64,000 nucleotides of DNA from Afifellaceae bacterium (GTDB lineage: Bacteria > Pseudomonadota > Alphaproteobacteria > Rhizobiales > Afifellaceae), in NCBI GenBank assembly GCA_028281235.1, contig JANQKG010000024.1:145873-209872 (forward strand), written 5' to 3'. This document shows, piece by piece, positions 50,879-60,251 of this stretch. Every line of letters starts with the position of its first letter. Position 1 is the stretch's first letter. The notes under the pieces were generated by a model. It saw only the letters and a list, made by a program, of their open reading frames with translations, was not told where the DNA came from and did not search any database. Position numbers and translations under genes: made by a program.

Positions 50879-53299
50879 CTACGCCACCTTGCTCGGCGTC
50901 ACGTCGGCCGTCTCGGCGATTTCGGCGCGCCCGATCAGGGTGAGCACGTCACCGGCCGGCACCGGCTTGGCGAACAGATAGCCTTGGCCTTTCGGGCAGC
51001 CCGCTGCTCTGAGAGCATCCAGCTCTTCTTGCGTCTCGACGCCTTCGGCGACCGTGGTCATGCCAAGAGCGTCAGCGAGTTGCACAATGGTCTTGATGAT
51101 CGCAACGGATTGTTCGCCATCGCTCATGGCGTTGACGAAACATCGGTCGATCTTGATGCAGTCGAACGGGTATTTGCGCAGATAGCTCAGCGACGAATAG
51201 CCCGTGCCGAAATCGTCCATCGCGATGTTGATCCCAAGTGCCTTCAAGCGATGCAGCTTGTTGATTGTCGTGATGTTCTCCGTGAGGAGAAGCGACTCGG
51301 TAATCTCGACCACGAGACGTTCCGGCCGCAGACCGGCGCGGCTCAGCGCCGTGCGAATGTCCTCCACGATATCGGAGCGTGTGAATTGAGCCGCTGACAG
51401 ATTGACGGCGATCTTGATATCGGCCGGCCAACGCGCCGCCTCGGCGCAGGCCTGTTGCAAGACCCAGCGGCCAATCTCCGTGATGAGGCCGGCATCCTCT
51501 GCAATCGGGATGAAGGTCGACGGCGGAACGGGCCCACGCTCGGGATGCGTCCAGCGCATCAGCGCCTCAAATCCCTCCGTCTGCCCGGTGCTCAACTGCA
51601 CGACAGGCTGGTAAAGCAGGTTGAACTGCTCACCGGCGAGCGCCTCGCGCATGTCGCGCTCAAGAACATGGCGGCTCGCCAGTTGTTCATCCATCTGGCT
51701 TTCAAACACTCGATATGTGCCACGGCCCTCCGCCTTTGCGGCGTAGAGCGCAAGGTCCGCATTCTTCTGCAGGACGACCGCATCACTTCCGTGCTTGGGC
51801 GCGATCGCGACGCCCACGCTGCCGGTGGTGTAGACGAGTTCGCCGTCGACGAGGAACGGTCGCCGCATCTCTTCCACGATTCGTGCCGCAAGCCGCGCCG
51901 CCGCGTCGTCGCTTTCGACGCGGGGTTGGAGGATCGCAAACTCGTCACCGCCAAAGCGCGCCACCATGTCGGTGTCGCGCACGCAGCCCGACAGACGCTC
52001 AGCGACTGCGCAAAGCAGGGCGTCACCCATGGGATGCCCAAGCGTATCGTTGACCTCCTTGAAGTTATCCAGGTCCATGAACATGATCGCCAACATCGCG
52101 TTGTCATCGTGGCAAGCGTTCAGCGCGTCCTGGGTGCGCTCGCGAAACGCATAGCGGTTCGGCAGATTGGTCAATCCATCATGACGCGCCATGTGGACAA
52201 TACGCGCCTGTGCGCGGCGTTGCTCTGTGACGTCAGCAAAGGTCGCGACCCAGCCGCCGCCGTCCATCGGCCGTTGCGTGACGGCGATCAGCCGCCCGTC
52301 ATACAACTCGGTCTCAAACTCCGCGGCCCGATCCCAGCGGATATTGTCCTCAAGCTCCGCTGCAAGCTCCGGAACCAGGTCACGCAGCCAGTCGGATCCG
52401 ACCCCTTCGTCGTTGGCTTCCGGTAGCCTGGCGCGAATAAGCCGCTCAAATTGCCTGTTGCAAACCAACGGCTGCAGCTGGCGATCGAACATGCACAGCC
52501 CCTGCGACATATTGTTGAGGGCCGCGTCAAACAGCACGTTGCGGGCGTTGAGGGCGCTCTCTTTCTCCTGCAGGCGCTGGTTCTGGCAGCGCAGCTCCGT
52601 ATTCGTGGCTGCGACGATCTCGTTGGCGTTCGCGAGATCATCGGCCGTCTTCGCCAAGTCGCGCGTGGTGACGCTCAAGCGCCTATGCGCGCTCGCCAGC
52701 AAACGATTGTGCCAGCCAAGGAGGGTCGCCATGCCGAGCCCGCAAACGATCAGCCCCGCCGCAAGCGCGGTGGCCTGCCGATAAAGCTGAGAGAGCGAGT
52801 TCTGATCGTTCCGCACCTGGGCGGTGCTGTGTTGCGCCGCGACTGCAGCAAGCACGGCGATCTGATGCTCAAGCGGCTGAAGATTGGCGAGCAGTGGGCT
52901 CACATCCAAGTTGATGTCAGCGCTGGCGAGAATGGGGCTGAACTCGCCCATCGCCGTCTGCAGATCGACTACGATTCTCTGATAGGATGAGGTTTCGGTG
53001 GTGAAGATCAGAAACTTACCCTTGCTCAATTGCCCCGCGCGGCTCGACAGCATCGTGAACCGGACGCGCGCCTGATTGAGCGCTGCGGACGTGGGATCGC
53101 GGTCAAAACGCATAAGCGCGGTGCGGAAGCGCTCGTATTCAACAATCGTCTGGTAGGCCGCATAGGTCACATCGTGGCGGTCAACGGCGCTCAGCATCTC
53201 GTGCCGCTGACGAATCATCCACGCGGTGTAGATGCTCATCGCGACAAGGGCGGCGATGATTACGCCAATGAGGAGCTGAGTCAGCCGGGCCTTCGTCAT
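50879..53299 (-). CDS. Membrane-bound GGDEF-EAL protein with PAS domain
   Basis: About 806 residues. Order: TM1 (LIGVIIAALVAMSIYTAWMI), periplasmic helical sensor of ~150 residues, TM2 (AAGLIVCGLGMATLLGW), coiled-coil stretch, PAS-like domain (FDAALNNMSQGLCMFDRQL), canonical GGDEF (RFGGDEF, 450-454), canonical EAL (EAL 578-580, with EITES, MDDFGTGYSS and VAEGVET). Both enzymatic motifs are intact, so synthase and phosphodiesterase activity are possible. Start: ATG 53299 gives a good membrane N-terminus; a TTG at 53392 would add 31 residues. It is the second c-di-GMP protein in 6 kb. Confidence 0.92.
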   Translation of the reverse strand: MTKARLTQLLIGVIIAALVAMSIYTAWMIRQRHEMLSAVDRHDVTYAAYQTIVEYERFRTALMRFDRDPTSAALNQARVRFTMLSSRAGQLSKGKFLIFTTETSSYQRIVVDLQTAMGEFSPILASADINLDVSPLLANLQPLEHQIAVLAAVAAQHSTAQVRNDQNSLSQLYRQATALAAGLIVCGLGMATLLGWHNRLLASAHRRLSVTTRDLAKTADDLANANEIVAATNTELRCQNQRLQEKESALNARNVLFDAALNNMSQGLCMFDRQLQPLVCNRQFERLIRARLPEANDEGVGSDWLRDLVPELAAELEDNIRWDRAAEFETELYDGRLIAVTQRPMDGGGWVATFADVTEQRRAQARIVHMARHDGLTNLPNRYAFRERTQDALNACHDDNAMLAIMFMDLDNFKEVNDTLGHPMGDALLCAVAERLSGCVRDTDMVARFGGDEFAILQPRVESDDAAARLAARIVEEMRRPFLVDGELVYTTGSVGVAIAPKHGSDAVVLQKNADLALYAAKAEGRGTYRVFESQMDEQLASRHVLERDMREALAGEQFNLLYQPVVQLSTGQTEGFEALMRWTHPERGPVPPSTFIPIAEDAGLITEIGRWVLQQACAEAARWPADIKIAVNLSAAQFTRSDIVEDIRTALSRAGLRPERLVVEITESLLLTENITTINKLHRLKALGINIAMDDFGTGYSSLSYLRKYPFDCIKIDRCFVNAMSDGEQSVAIIKTIVQLADALGMTTVAEGVETQEELDALRAAGCPKGQGYLFAKPVPAGDVLTLIGRAEIAETADVTPSKVA

Positions 53300-53489
53300 C
53301 GGTCTCGCCTGAGCCGACCTTCGAGCGGAACCCGGCGATGCATGACGGCCGAGAATTTCATTTGTTGTCGGCAAATCAATTTGAAGGTTCAACTATCACA
53401 ATCGTAACGCGCGCTCGCCGCAGCAATCGCATAACGGCGCTGAAGAAGTCGTAAATGTTCAAACAGACTCCAAGAGCCCTTCTGACCCC

Positions 53490-53557
53490 GTTGGCGCGGG
53501 CGCGCGTCCGATCATCCGGCCGCACGCCGTGAAGTTGATTATTCAGACAGCCTCTTA
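53490..53557. repeat. Repeat family 2 copy at the FAD oxidoreductase stop
   Basis: Minus-strand TAAGAGGCTGTCTGAATAAT, then CAACTTCACGGCGTGCGGCCG. It starts exactly at the TAA stop of the gene at 53555-54823. Related copies are at 48948-49022 and 57171-57232. The sequence to about 53470 may also belong to it (GAGCCCTTCTGA). Confidence 0.75.
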
Positions 53558-54823
53558 GAAGCGGTCGGCCAGACGCCCACGCCACAAAGCCATTGAGACA
53601 AGAGCCCGCCGTGCCGCTTCCGTTAACGGAAGGGGCGAGATCGGCAGCGACGTGAAGATGTCGAGGCCTTCAGGCCGCCCGAGCACAGCTTCGGACAAGA
53701 GCTTGCCGATGAACGGCGCCAGCGCGACACCCTGACCCGAGTAGCCGCCGGCCACCCATATGTCGGGGCTGACTTGGCGCACATAAGGAAGCCGCGGCGC
53801 CGTTACGGAGACGACGCCACCCCAGCCATGGGTCAGGGCAACGTCGGCAAGCTCCGGATAGATGTCCAGGAGGTGAGGCCGAACGAAAGCACAGATGTCG
53901 GCGGGCACCTGACCGGCGCCGGTCTCGCCGCCGCCAAAGACCAGCCGCCCGTCGCACGTCTTGCGCCAGTAGCGGACGACATAACGGCTGTCGGCCGCCG
54001 ATTCGCCGCCGGGCAGGATCGCTTCACCGAGCTGCCCGAGCGGTTCGGTCGCCACCACAAAGCTGTTGATGCCGAGGAGATGCCGTCTGCTCTCGCGGAT
54101 GAGGTGGCCGGAACCGCCATCCGTCGCCACGATCACCGTGTCGGCACAGACCTCGCCGCCGGCTGTGCGAACGACAGGGCCGTCGGCGAGCGACAGCGCC
54201 GGCGTGCCTTCGTGAAGAGATGCGCCGAACTCTGAGGCGGCCTTCGCTAGCCCCAACGCAAAGCGGTAGGGGTCGAGGTGGCCGCCGCCATGATCGGCCA
54301 CCGCACCGAAGAAACGCTCCGATCCCGTGGCGGCGATGGCCGCGTCGCGGTCCAGCAGCGTGACCCTGTCATAACTGTAGCGATCGCGGAGCGCGTCCAT
54401 CAGTTCGTGCGCCTCCGCCATCAGCGACGGCTTGTGCAGCGCTTCAATCACGCCGGAGCGCAGGTCGCAGGGGATTGCGAAGCGAACGATCAGCGCGCGC
54501 ACCAGCGCCTTGGCGTCCTCCGCGGCGTCCCAGAGGGCACGGGCCCGTTCCGCGCCGAAACGCTTCTCCAGCCACAGCACATCGCGGCGCTGGCCGGAGT
54601 GAATCTGGCCGCCATTGCGCCCCGACGCGCCGCTCGCCACCTCACCGGCCTCAACCAGCACGACATCGGCGCCGGCTTCGGCCAGATGGATGGCGGCAGA
54701 CAGCCCGGTGTAGCCTCCGCCCACGATGCAAATATCGGCGCGCCGCGCGCCGTCAAGCGGCGCGTATTGCGGAGGATTGGAGACCGCCAGACGATAGAGC
54801 GACGGCGGAAAGGCTGGCACCAT
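53555..54823 (-). CDS. FAD-dependent oxidoreductase (gamma-glutamylputrescine oxidase-like)
   Basis: A 422-residue DadA/PuuB-type flavoprotein. The dinucleotide-binding motif ICIVGGGYTGLSAAIHLAEAG is near the N-terminus; GASGRNGGQIHSG and a C-terminal GGYSGQGVALAPFIGKLL fit the PuuB/GcvT-like amine oxidase branch. It lies 11 bp after the glutamine-synthetase-like gene, the PuuA-PuuB logic: PuuA glutamylates putrescine, PuuB oxidises it. The N-terminus SLYRLAVSNPPQYAPLDG matches PuuB starts, so ATG 54823 is chosen over 54868. Specific amine not proven. Confidence 0.88.
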   Translation of the reverse strand: MVPAFPPSLYRLAVSNPPQYAPLDGARRADICIVGGGYTGLSAAIHLAEAGADVVLVEAGEVASGASGRNGGQIHSGQRRDVLWLEKRFGAERARALWDAAEDAKALVRALIVRFAIPCDLRSGVIEALHKPSLMAEAHELMDALRDRYSYDRVTLLDRDAAIAATGSERFFGAVADHGGGHLDPYRFALGLAKAASEFGASLHEGTPALSLADGPVVRTAGGEVCADTVIVATDGGSGHLIRESRRHLLGINSFVVATEPLGQLGEAILPGGESAADSRYVVRYWRKTCDGRLVFGGGETGAGQVPADICAFVRPHLLDIYPELADVALTHGWGGVVSVTAPRLPYVRQVSPDIWVAGGYSGQGVALAPFIGKLLSEAVLGRPEGLDIFTSLPISPLPLTEAARRALVSMALWRGRLADRF

Positions 54824-54834
54824 ACAAGAACCGT

Positions 54835-56232
54835 TCAAACGCTGAGGAGCAGGTACTCGCGCTCCCATGCGCTGATAACGTTCATGAACGTCTCGTATTC
54901 CGTCTCCTTGATGGCGCGGTAGGTGCGCACGAAGGTTTCACCAAATATTTCAACAAGTTCCGGCGTATCCTGTAAGAGACGCACGGCATCGAGGATGGAG
55001 CGCGGAAAGGCGTAATTCGGGTCGCCGCTGACGCCTTCGATGGGCCGATCCGGCTCCATTTCGTTGACTAGGCCGAGATAGCCGCAGGCCAGCGACGCGG
55101 CGATCGCCAGATAGGGATTGGCGTCGGAAGAGGGGACGCGGTTCTCTACCCGACGGTTGCTCGGATCGGCGAGCGGCACGCGCAGACCGACCGTGCGATT
55201 GTCGTAGCCCCAGTTGACGTTGATCGGTGCGGTGGAGGACGGGAGGAAGCGCCGATAGGAATTCACGTAAGGCGCCTGCATACAGATGACGCGCGGCAGG
55301 AACGCCTGCAGGCCACCGACGTAACACAGGAACTCTCGGGAGAGTTCGCCGCTCGGGTCGGAGAAGATGTTGCGGCCGCTCGCCATATCGATCACGGAAT
55401 GATGGATGTGCATGGCCGAGCCGGGCTCCGTAGCGATCGGCTTAGCCATGAAGGTCGCGTACATTTTGTGACGGAGTGCGGCCTCGCGAATGGTGCGCTT
55501 GAACAGGAAGACCTGATCGGCAAGCTCGACGGGGTCGCCGTGGCGCAGATTGATTTCCATCTGCGCCGTGCCGTCCTCATGCGCCAGCGTGTCGATCTCC
55601 AGGCCTTGCTCTTCTGAGAACTCGTAGACGTCGTCGAACAGCTCCTCAAATTCGTTCACCGCGCTGATGGAATAGGCCTGGCGGGCGCGCTCCGGCCGGC
55701 CGGAACGGCCGATCGGCGGCTCAAGCGGATAGTCCGGATCGATGTTCGGCTTGACGAGGTAGAATTCCATCTCCGGCGCAACAATCGGCGTCAGGCCGCG
55801 ATCGGTATAGAGCTTGATCACGCGGCGCAGGACATGGCGCGGCGCGATGTCGAACTGCGTTCCGTCCTTATGGTAGGCGTCGTGAATCACCTGCGCGGTC
55901 GGGTCGCTCGCCCAGGGCACGACGGCGAGCGTGGAGAAATCGGGGCGGAAGACCAGGTCGCTGTCCGTCACTCCTTCGATGAAGGCGACGTCCTCATCAG
56001 GGTATTCTCCCGTGATGGTCTGCATGAAGATGGACGCCGGCAGCGTCATGGGATTGCTGCCGAAGAATTTCTCCGTCGGCATCAGCTTGCCGCGCGCCAC
56101 CCCGGCCTGGTCGGGGATGATGCATTCGATGTCGTCGATGCGGCGGGCGCGGCACCATTCCTGGGCGGTCGCTGCGTCAAACGCACCGCGAACGGCGGCG
56201 GCATCACTGTCCTTTTGGGACGATGCTTCCAT
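54835..56232 (-). CDS. Glutamine synthetase family protein (gamma-glutamylpolyamine synthetase-like)
   Basis: A 465-residue GS-fold ligase. Seen: VAPEMEFYLVKP (metal Glu), GTAQMEINLRHGDP, GSAMHIHHSVIDMASGRNIF (ATP/metal His), NVNWGYDNRTVGLRVP and RVENRVPSSDANPYLAIAASLA. These are PuuA-class patterns rather than GlnA, and the adenylylation Tyr region of GlnA is not evident. Good start site (AAGGGG before ATG). Partner FAD oxidase downstream, so the role is probably gamma-glutamylation of putrescine or another amine. Confidence 0.9.
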   Translation of the reverse strand: MEASSQKDSDAAAVRGAFDAATAQEWCRARRIDDIECIIPDQAGVARGKLMPTEKFFGSNPMTLPASIFMQTITGEYPDEDVAFIEGVTDSDLVFRPDFSTLAVVPWASDPTAQVIHDAYHKDGTQFDIAPRHVLRRVIKLYTDRGLTPIVAPEMEFYLVKPNIDPDYPLEPPIGRSGRPERARQAYSISAVNEFEELFDDVYEFSEEQGLEIDTLAHEDGTAQMEINLRHGDPVELADQVFLFKRTIREAALRHKMYATFMAKPIATEPGSAMHIHHSVIDMASGRNIFSDPSGELSREFLCYVGGLQAFLPRVICMQAPYVNSYRRFLPSSTAPINVNWGYDNRTVGLRVPLADPSNRRVENRVPSSDANPYLAIAASLACGYLGLVNEMEPDRPIEGVSGDPNYAFPRSILDAVRLLQDTPELVEIFGETFVRTYRAIKETEYETFMNVISAWEREYLLLSV

Positions 56233-56290
56233 GCACCCCTTCTAGCGAGATTCGGCGCTCCAGCGAAGTCAGCGCCGGTGGCCGAGCGCG

Positions 56291-57079
56291 CTATTCGAAC
56301 AGGTCAAGCCCGAAAGTGTAGGAGAGGCCGAGGGCGGCGTGGAACTGGTTTCTGCTGCCGGCGCCGGTGATCGGGGAATCCGCCGCATCGCCGAGGAGAC
56401 GCTCGTAGCCCGCCTCGCCGCGGATTGCCCAATGACGGGTGAGCGCGTAGCGGCCTTCCGCCTCAATGCCGGCCCCTTTCAGCCAATCGTCGGGATCGAA
56501 CATTGGGTAGCCGGATGTCGTCGATTCCGCCGCGGTCACGCCGAAATAGGTGTCCATGTAATCGTCGCTCGCGAGATAGACGCGCGGTCCGACGCTGAGC
56601 TCCAGATCAGGGGCTGGGTCCAGCACGCCGTCGAGGCCGATCTCCGCAACAATTCCCTCGTGCCCGCCAAAGCCGCGGCGGATCGTGGCGAAGCCGTTCA
56701 GCATGCCTTGCCGGTAGGCGATCGTGCCGCCGACCTCAAAGGCCCAATCCACATCGCTTAGGCCCGTCAGATCGGAATACTCGCTGGCGTCGCGCTCGCG
56801 CACAAAGCGGAAGGACGGGCGGATGCCGAACCCCTCATCCGCGCCGCCGCCGAACGTGCGGAGTCCCGGGATGCGCACAAAACGCGGCGCGATGATCGGC
56901 CAGGGACCGATCTCGTATTCATCGGCGCCTTCATAAGCCGGCAGCACGTCGGCGCCGATGCCGATCTCCAGGACGATGTCATCCCCGTTGGCGCCAAAAA
57001 TCCAGTCCTTCGACGGTTGCTGCGCCATGGCTGAGCCGAGGAGGCAGAAAGACGCGAGAACTGTAAGGAAACGTCGCAC
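56291..57079 (-). CDS. MipA/OmpV family outer-membrane protein
   Basis: A 262-residue beta-barrel protein. The GTG start at 57079 yields a signal peptide MRRFLTVLASFCLLGSAMA before QQPSKDW; the frame's longer form starts within a repeat and is rejected. MipA-type features are VLPAYEGADEYEIGPWPIIAPRF, alternating beta strands and a final aromatic LSYTFGLDLFE, where many barrels end in F. Function in this family ranges from scaffold to porin-like; unknown here. It lies 58 bp downstream of the glutamine-synthetase-like start region but on the same strand with its own leader. Confidence 0.85.
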   Translation of the reverse strand: MRRFLTVLASFCLLGSAMAQQPSKDWIFGANGDDIVLEIGIGADVLPAYEGADEYEIGPWPIIAPRFVRIPGLRTFGGGADEGFGIRPSFRFVRERDASEYSDLTGLSDVDWAFEVGGTIAYRQGMLNGFATIRRGFGGHEGIVAEIGLDGVLDPAPDLELSVGPRVYLASDDYMDTYFGVTAAESTTSGYPMFDPDDWLKGAGIEAEGRYALTRHWAIRGEAGYERLLGDAADSPITGAGSRNQFHAALGLSYTFGLDLFE

Positions 57080-57170
57080 GGGGTGGCATCCATCGATTGT
57101 CCGAACCGGTGTCGTGCGTAGACGCTGCAGTCGCGCTGGGGAAGCGCTGCTGGGCGCGACCAAACGTCTA

Positions 57171-57232
57171 GGAGCCCGCTTGAGAATGCCGGCCGCGGGC
57201 CGAGAGGTTGATTCTTCAAAAGGCTCTGAGAG
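57171..57232. repeat. Repeat family 2 copy at the ABC-2 permease stop
   Basis: GGAGCCCGCTTGAGAATGC at one end and ATTCTTCAAAAGGCTCTGA at the other form the inverted arms, with GGCCGCGGGCCGAGAGGTTG between. It abuts the TGA of the gene at 57233-58366 and lies just upstream of the MipA start. Confidence 0.75.
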
Positions 57233-58366
57233 TCAGTCCAGCGTGCGCCGGAAGCGCATCAGCGCGATCGTTCCGATCACCAGAAGAAAGAGCGTGACCG
57301 GCCATAGATGCGGCAGCGTCTGGAGCACATCGTTGCCCTTCAACATCACGCCCCGCACGGCGCGCAAAAAGTGCGTCAACGGCAGCACCTGACCGATGGC
57401 CTGCGCCCAGACCGGCATGCCGCGGAAGGGAAACATGAAGCCCGACAGCAGAATCGACGGCAGAAAGAAGAAGAACGTCATCTGCATGGCCTGCAACTGG
57501 CTGCGGGCGAGCGTGGAGAACGTGTAGCCGAGCGTCACATTGGCGGCGATGAAGAGAAGCACGGCCGACAGAAGCAGCGTCAGCGAGCCCTCCATCGGCA
57601 CTTGGAAGAGCAGGTATGCGGCAATCAAGATGACGCCCACCTGCAGAAAGCCGAGGCCGATATAGGGCACGATCTTGCCGACCATGATCTCAATCGGGCG
57701 GAGCGGCATGGCGAGGAGGTTCTCCATCGTGCCGCGCTCAATCTCACGCGTCAGCGCCAGCGCTGTCATCAATGTCGCCGTCATGGTGAGGATCGTGCCG
57801 ATCAAGCCGGGCACGATGTTGTAGGCGGTGATGCGTTCCGGATTGTAGTGCCGGTGAACGATGATCTCAGGTCGCACAGCGCCGGCGCCGGCGGCCGACA
57901 TCGGGCCTTGCGTGGAGGCGGCGATGGCGCGGTTGACGATTTCCGGCAACGCCGCAATGGCATTGGCGGAGGCGGTCGGATCGGAGGCGTCCGCCTCCAC
58001 GATGATCTCAGGGTTTTGGCCGCGTACCAGATCGCTGTGGAAGCCGGCCGGCACGGTCACCACAAAGGCCAGCGTGCCGGCGGTCAGTCCGGCGCGCGCC
58101 TCCGCCTCCGAGTGGCCGCGCTCAATGAGGAAGTATCCCGATGTCTGCATCCCGGCGACGATCGACCGCGCCACCGGGCCGGGATCGGCCATGACCACGC
58201 CGGTCGGCAGGTTCTTCGGATCAGTGTTGATGGCATAGCCGAACAAGACGAGTTGCAGGATCGGAATGCCGATGATCATGGCGAAGGTCAGCCGGTCGCG
58301 CCGCATCTGGATGACCTCCTTCAGAAGCACGGCACGGATGCGGGATGCGGCGGAGTGGGCTTTCAT
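57233..58366 (-). CDS. ABC-2 type exporter permease (YhhJ/YbhS-like)
   Basis: A 377-residue membrane protein: N-terminal helix (FAMIIGIPILQLVLFGYAIN), a long periplasmic domain, then five hydrophobic segments, the ABC2_membrane_3 layout. MENLLAMPLRPIEIMVGKIVPY is the typical cytosolic coupling region. The start overlaps the ATPase stop by 4 bp. A second permease gene (as in E. coli YbhR/YbhS) is absent, so it would act as a homodimer. Confidence 0.92.
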   Translation of the reverse strand: MKAHSAASRIRAVLLKEVIQMRRDRLTFAMIIGIPILQLVLFGYAINTDPKNLPTGVVMADPGPVARSIVAGMQTSGYFLIERGHSEAEARAGLTAGTLAFVVTVPAGFHSDLVRGQNPEIIVEADASDPTASANAIAALPEIVNRAIAASTQGPMSAAGAGAVRPEIIVHRHYNPERITAYNIVPGLIGTILTMTATLMTALALTREIERGTMENLLAMPLRPIEIMVGKIVPYIGLGFLQVGVILIAAYLLFQVPMEGSLTLLLSAVLLFIAANVTLGYTFSTLARSQLQAMQMTFFFFLPSILLSGFMFPFRGMPVWAQAIGQVLPLTHFLRAVRGVMLKGNDVLQTLPHLWPVTLFLLVIGTIALMRFRRTLD

Positions 58367-59301
58367 CGGCCGTTCTCGTTGACCTGGGCATCGCTCATCA
58401 AACGGATGAAGACGTCCTCCAGCGTGGTCTCGCCGGGCGCGACGTGGATCGGATAGCGTTCCGCCACTTCATGTACGCTTTCAGCCAGCGAGGGCCCGTG
58501 CGACCCGACCACGTGAATGTCCTGGCCAAAGGCGGCGACCTGCTCAACGCCGGGCATGCCGTTCAGCGCACGCGCCGCCGCCGCCGCACCTTGGCCAGCG
58601 ACGACAAAGGTTCCGAGGCCAGAGCTTTCGATGATCTCTTCGGCCGTGCCGCGCGCCACGATCGTGCCGTAGGCGATATAGACGACGCGGTGACAGCGCT
58701 CCGCTTCGTCCATGTAATGGGTCGAGACGAGCACGGTCAGGCCGTCCTCGGCGAGGTGATGGATCTCGTCCCAGAATTCGCGCCGCGCCTTAGGATCGAC
58801 GCCGGCGGTCGGCTCGTCGAGCAGAAGCAGGCGCGGCTTGTGCATGATGCAGGCGGCGAGCGCCAGACGCTGCTTCCAGCCGCCGGAGAGCGTGCCGGCC
58901 AGCTGATGCTGACGACTCTTCAGGCCGAGGCCCTCCACCGTCTCGTTGACGCTCTGGCGCAGATTGGAGAGCGCATAGAGCCTGGCGACAAACTCCAGGT
59001 TCTCGCGGATGGTCAGGTCTTCGTAGAGTGAGAAGCGCTGCGTCATGTAGCCGACCTGACGCTTGATCGCCTCCGCCTCGCGCACGATGTCGTGGCCAAG
59101 ACAAGTCCCCTCGCCGCCATCGGGCCGGAGAAGCCCGCAGATCATGCGGATGGTCGTGGTCTTGCCGGAGCCGTTGGGGCCGAGGAAGCCGACGATCTCG
59201 CCCCTGGCGACGGTCATGTCGACATCATCGACAGCAACCTTGTCGCCGAAGCGCTTGGTCAGGCCGCGGACGTCGATGACGGTTTCGCCATTGGCATTCA
59301 T
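58363..59301 (-). CDS. ABC exporter ATP-binding protein
   Basis: A 312-residue ATPase. Walker A GPNGSGKTTTIRMI, signature LSGGWKQRLALAACIMHKP, Walker B LLLLDEPTAGVD, and H-loop VSTHYMDEAERC are all intact. The C-terminal ~90 residues form the small DrrA-type extension. It overlaps neighbours on both sides by 4 bp: HlyD upstream and permease downstream. Together they make a drug/organic-ion exporter of the YbhFSR type. Confidence 0.94.
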   Translation of the reverse strand: MNANGETVIDVRGLTKRFGDKVAVDDVDMTVARGEIVGFLGPNGSGKTTTIRMICGLLRPDGGEGTCLGHDIVREAEAIKRQVGYMTQRFSLYEDLTIRENLEFVARLYALSNLRQSVNETVEGLGLKSRQHQLAGTLSGGWKQRLALAACIMHKPRLLLLDEPTAGVDPKARREFWDEIHHLAEDGLTVLVSTHYMDEAERCHRVVYIAYGTIVARGTAEEIIESSGLGTFVVAGQGAAAAARALNGMPGVEQVAAFGQDIHVVGSHGPSLAESVHEVAERYPIHVAPGETTLEDVFIRLMSDAQVNENGR

Positions 59302-60251
59302 GGCGCCGTCCCCCCTATGCGGGTGACCTCGACCGGTTGACCGAGCGGCAGCGCGGCATTCTCCGGTAGACGCGCCTCGGCCCGGAAGACGAGCTTGTCG
59401 CTCGTCTCGCGGCTGAAGATCACCGGCGGCGTGAACTCCGATTCCGTCGCCAGGAACACGATCTCGGCCGTGACCTCGTCAGGGCAGCCGTTGCACGATA
59501 TTGCGACCGGTGTTCCTGCCGGCACGCCCGGCCGCGCCGGCTCGGGCACGAAGAAAATGACCTTGCGGCGGCCGTCGGGGAGCAAAGAGACGACCGGTGC
59601 GCCGGCGCCGGCGACCTCGCCGGCTTCGTAATAGACATCCTCGATGCGCCCGTCGGCCGGCGCCAGCACAATGTGCTTGTTCAGCCGCGTGCGCGCCTGG
59701 GCAAAGGCCGCCTCCGCGGCTTGCACTGCGCGTTCGGCTGCTTCGATCTCCGGGGTGCGGGCCGGCAGCTTGGCGACTTCCTTTTGCCGCTCGACTGCCC
59801 TCAGCCTTGCGGAGGCGACGGTGATCGCTTCGCGCGCCCGATCGAGCTGTGCCTCCGACACGACGTTGCGGGTGAAAAGCGCGCGCTGCCGCTCAAAGTC
59901 ACGGCGCGCCATGTCAAGTGCCGCCGTCGTCTCGGCGATCTGTGCCTCAATAACCGCAATCTCCGGCGGGCGCTGCCCTTCCTGCAGATTGGCAAGCTGT
60001 GCCCGAGCGCGTGCAAGCTCCGCGTCGGCCTGGGCGACGGCGGCCGTCGCTTCGGCATCTTCAATGCGGAAGAGCTCCGCGCCGCCTTCAATGGTGCTGC
60101 CGCGCTCCACATTGAGCGTCACGATGCGACCGCCGACCTCCGGTGCGACAGCGATGAAATCGCCCTCGACATAGCCCTGGAACGTGGGGTTGTCGGCGCC
60201 GCTGCATGCGGCGAGACCGAGAAGCACAAACAATCCGGCAAGGCGTTTCAT
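59298..60251 (-). CDS. HlyD-family membrane fusion protein (YbhG-like)
   Basis: A 317-residue periplasmic adaptor. It has a lipoprotein-like leader (LAGLFVLLGLAACSGAD, lipobox LAAC), lipoyl halves (GRIVTLNVERGSTIEGGAELFRI), then a long coiled coil (residues ~75-170 with Ala/Glu/Arg heptads), and a barrel domain. It links the inner-membrane ABC exporter to an outer-membrane channel encoded elsewhere. 4-bp overlaps on both ends show a tight operon. Confidence 0.93.
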   Translation of the reverse strand: MKRLAGLFVLLGLAACSGADNPTFQGYVEGDFIAVAPEVGGRIVTLNVERGSTIEGGAELFRIEDAEATAAVAQADAELARARAQLANLQEGQRPPEIAVIEAQIAETTAALDMARRDFERQRALFTRNVVSEAQLDRAREAITVASARLRAVERQKEVAKLPARTPEIEAAERAVQAAEAAFAQARTRLNKHIVLAPADGRIEDVYYEAGEVAGAGAPVVSLLPDGRRKVIFFVPEPARPGVPAGTPVAISCNGCPDEVTAEIVFLATESEFTPPVIFSRETSDKLVFRAEARLPENAALPLGQPVEVTRIGGTAP

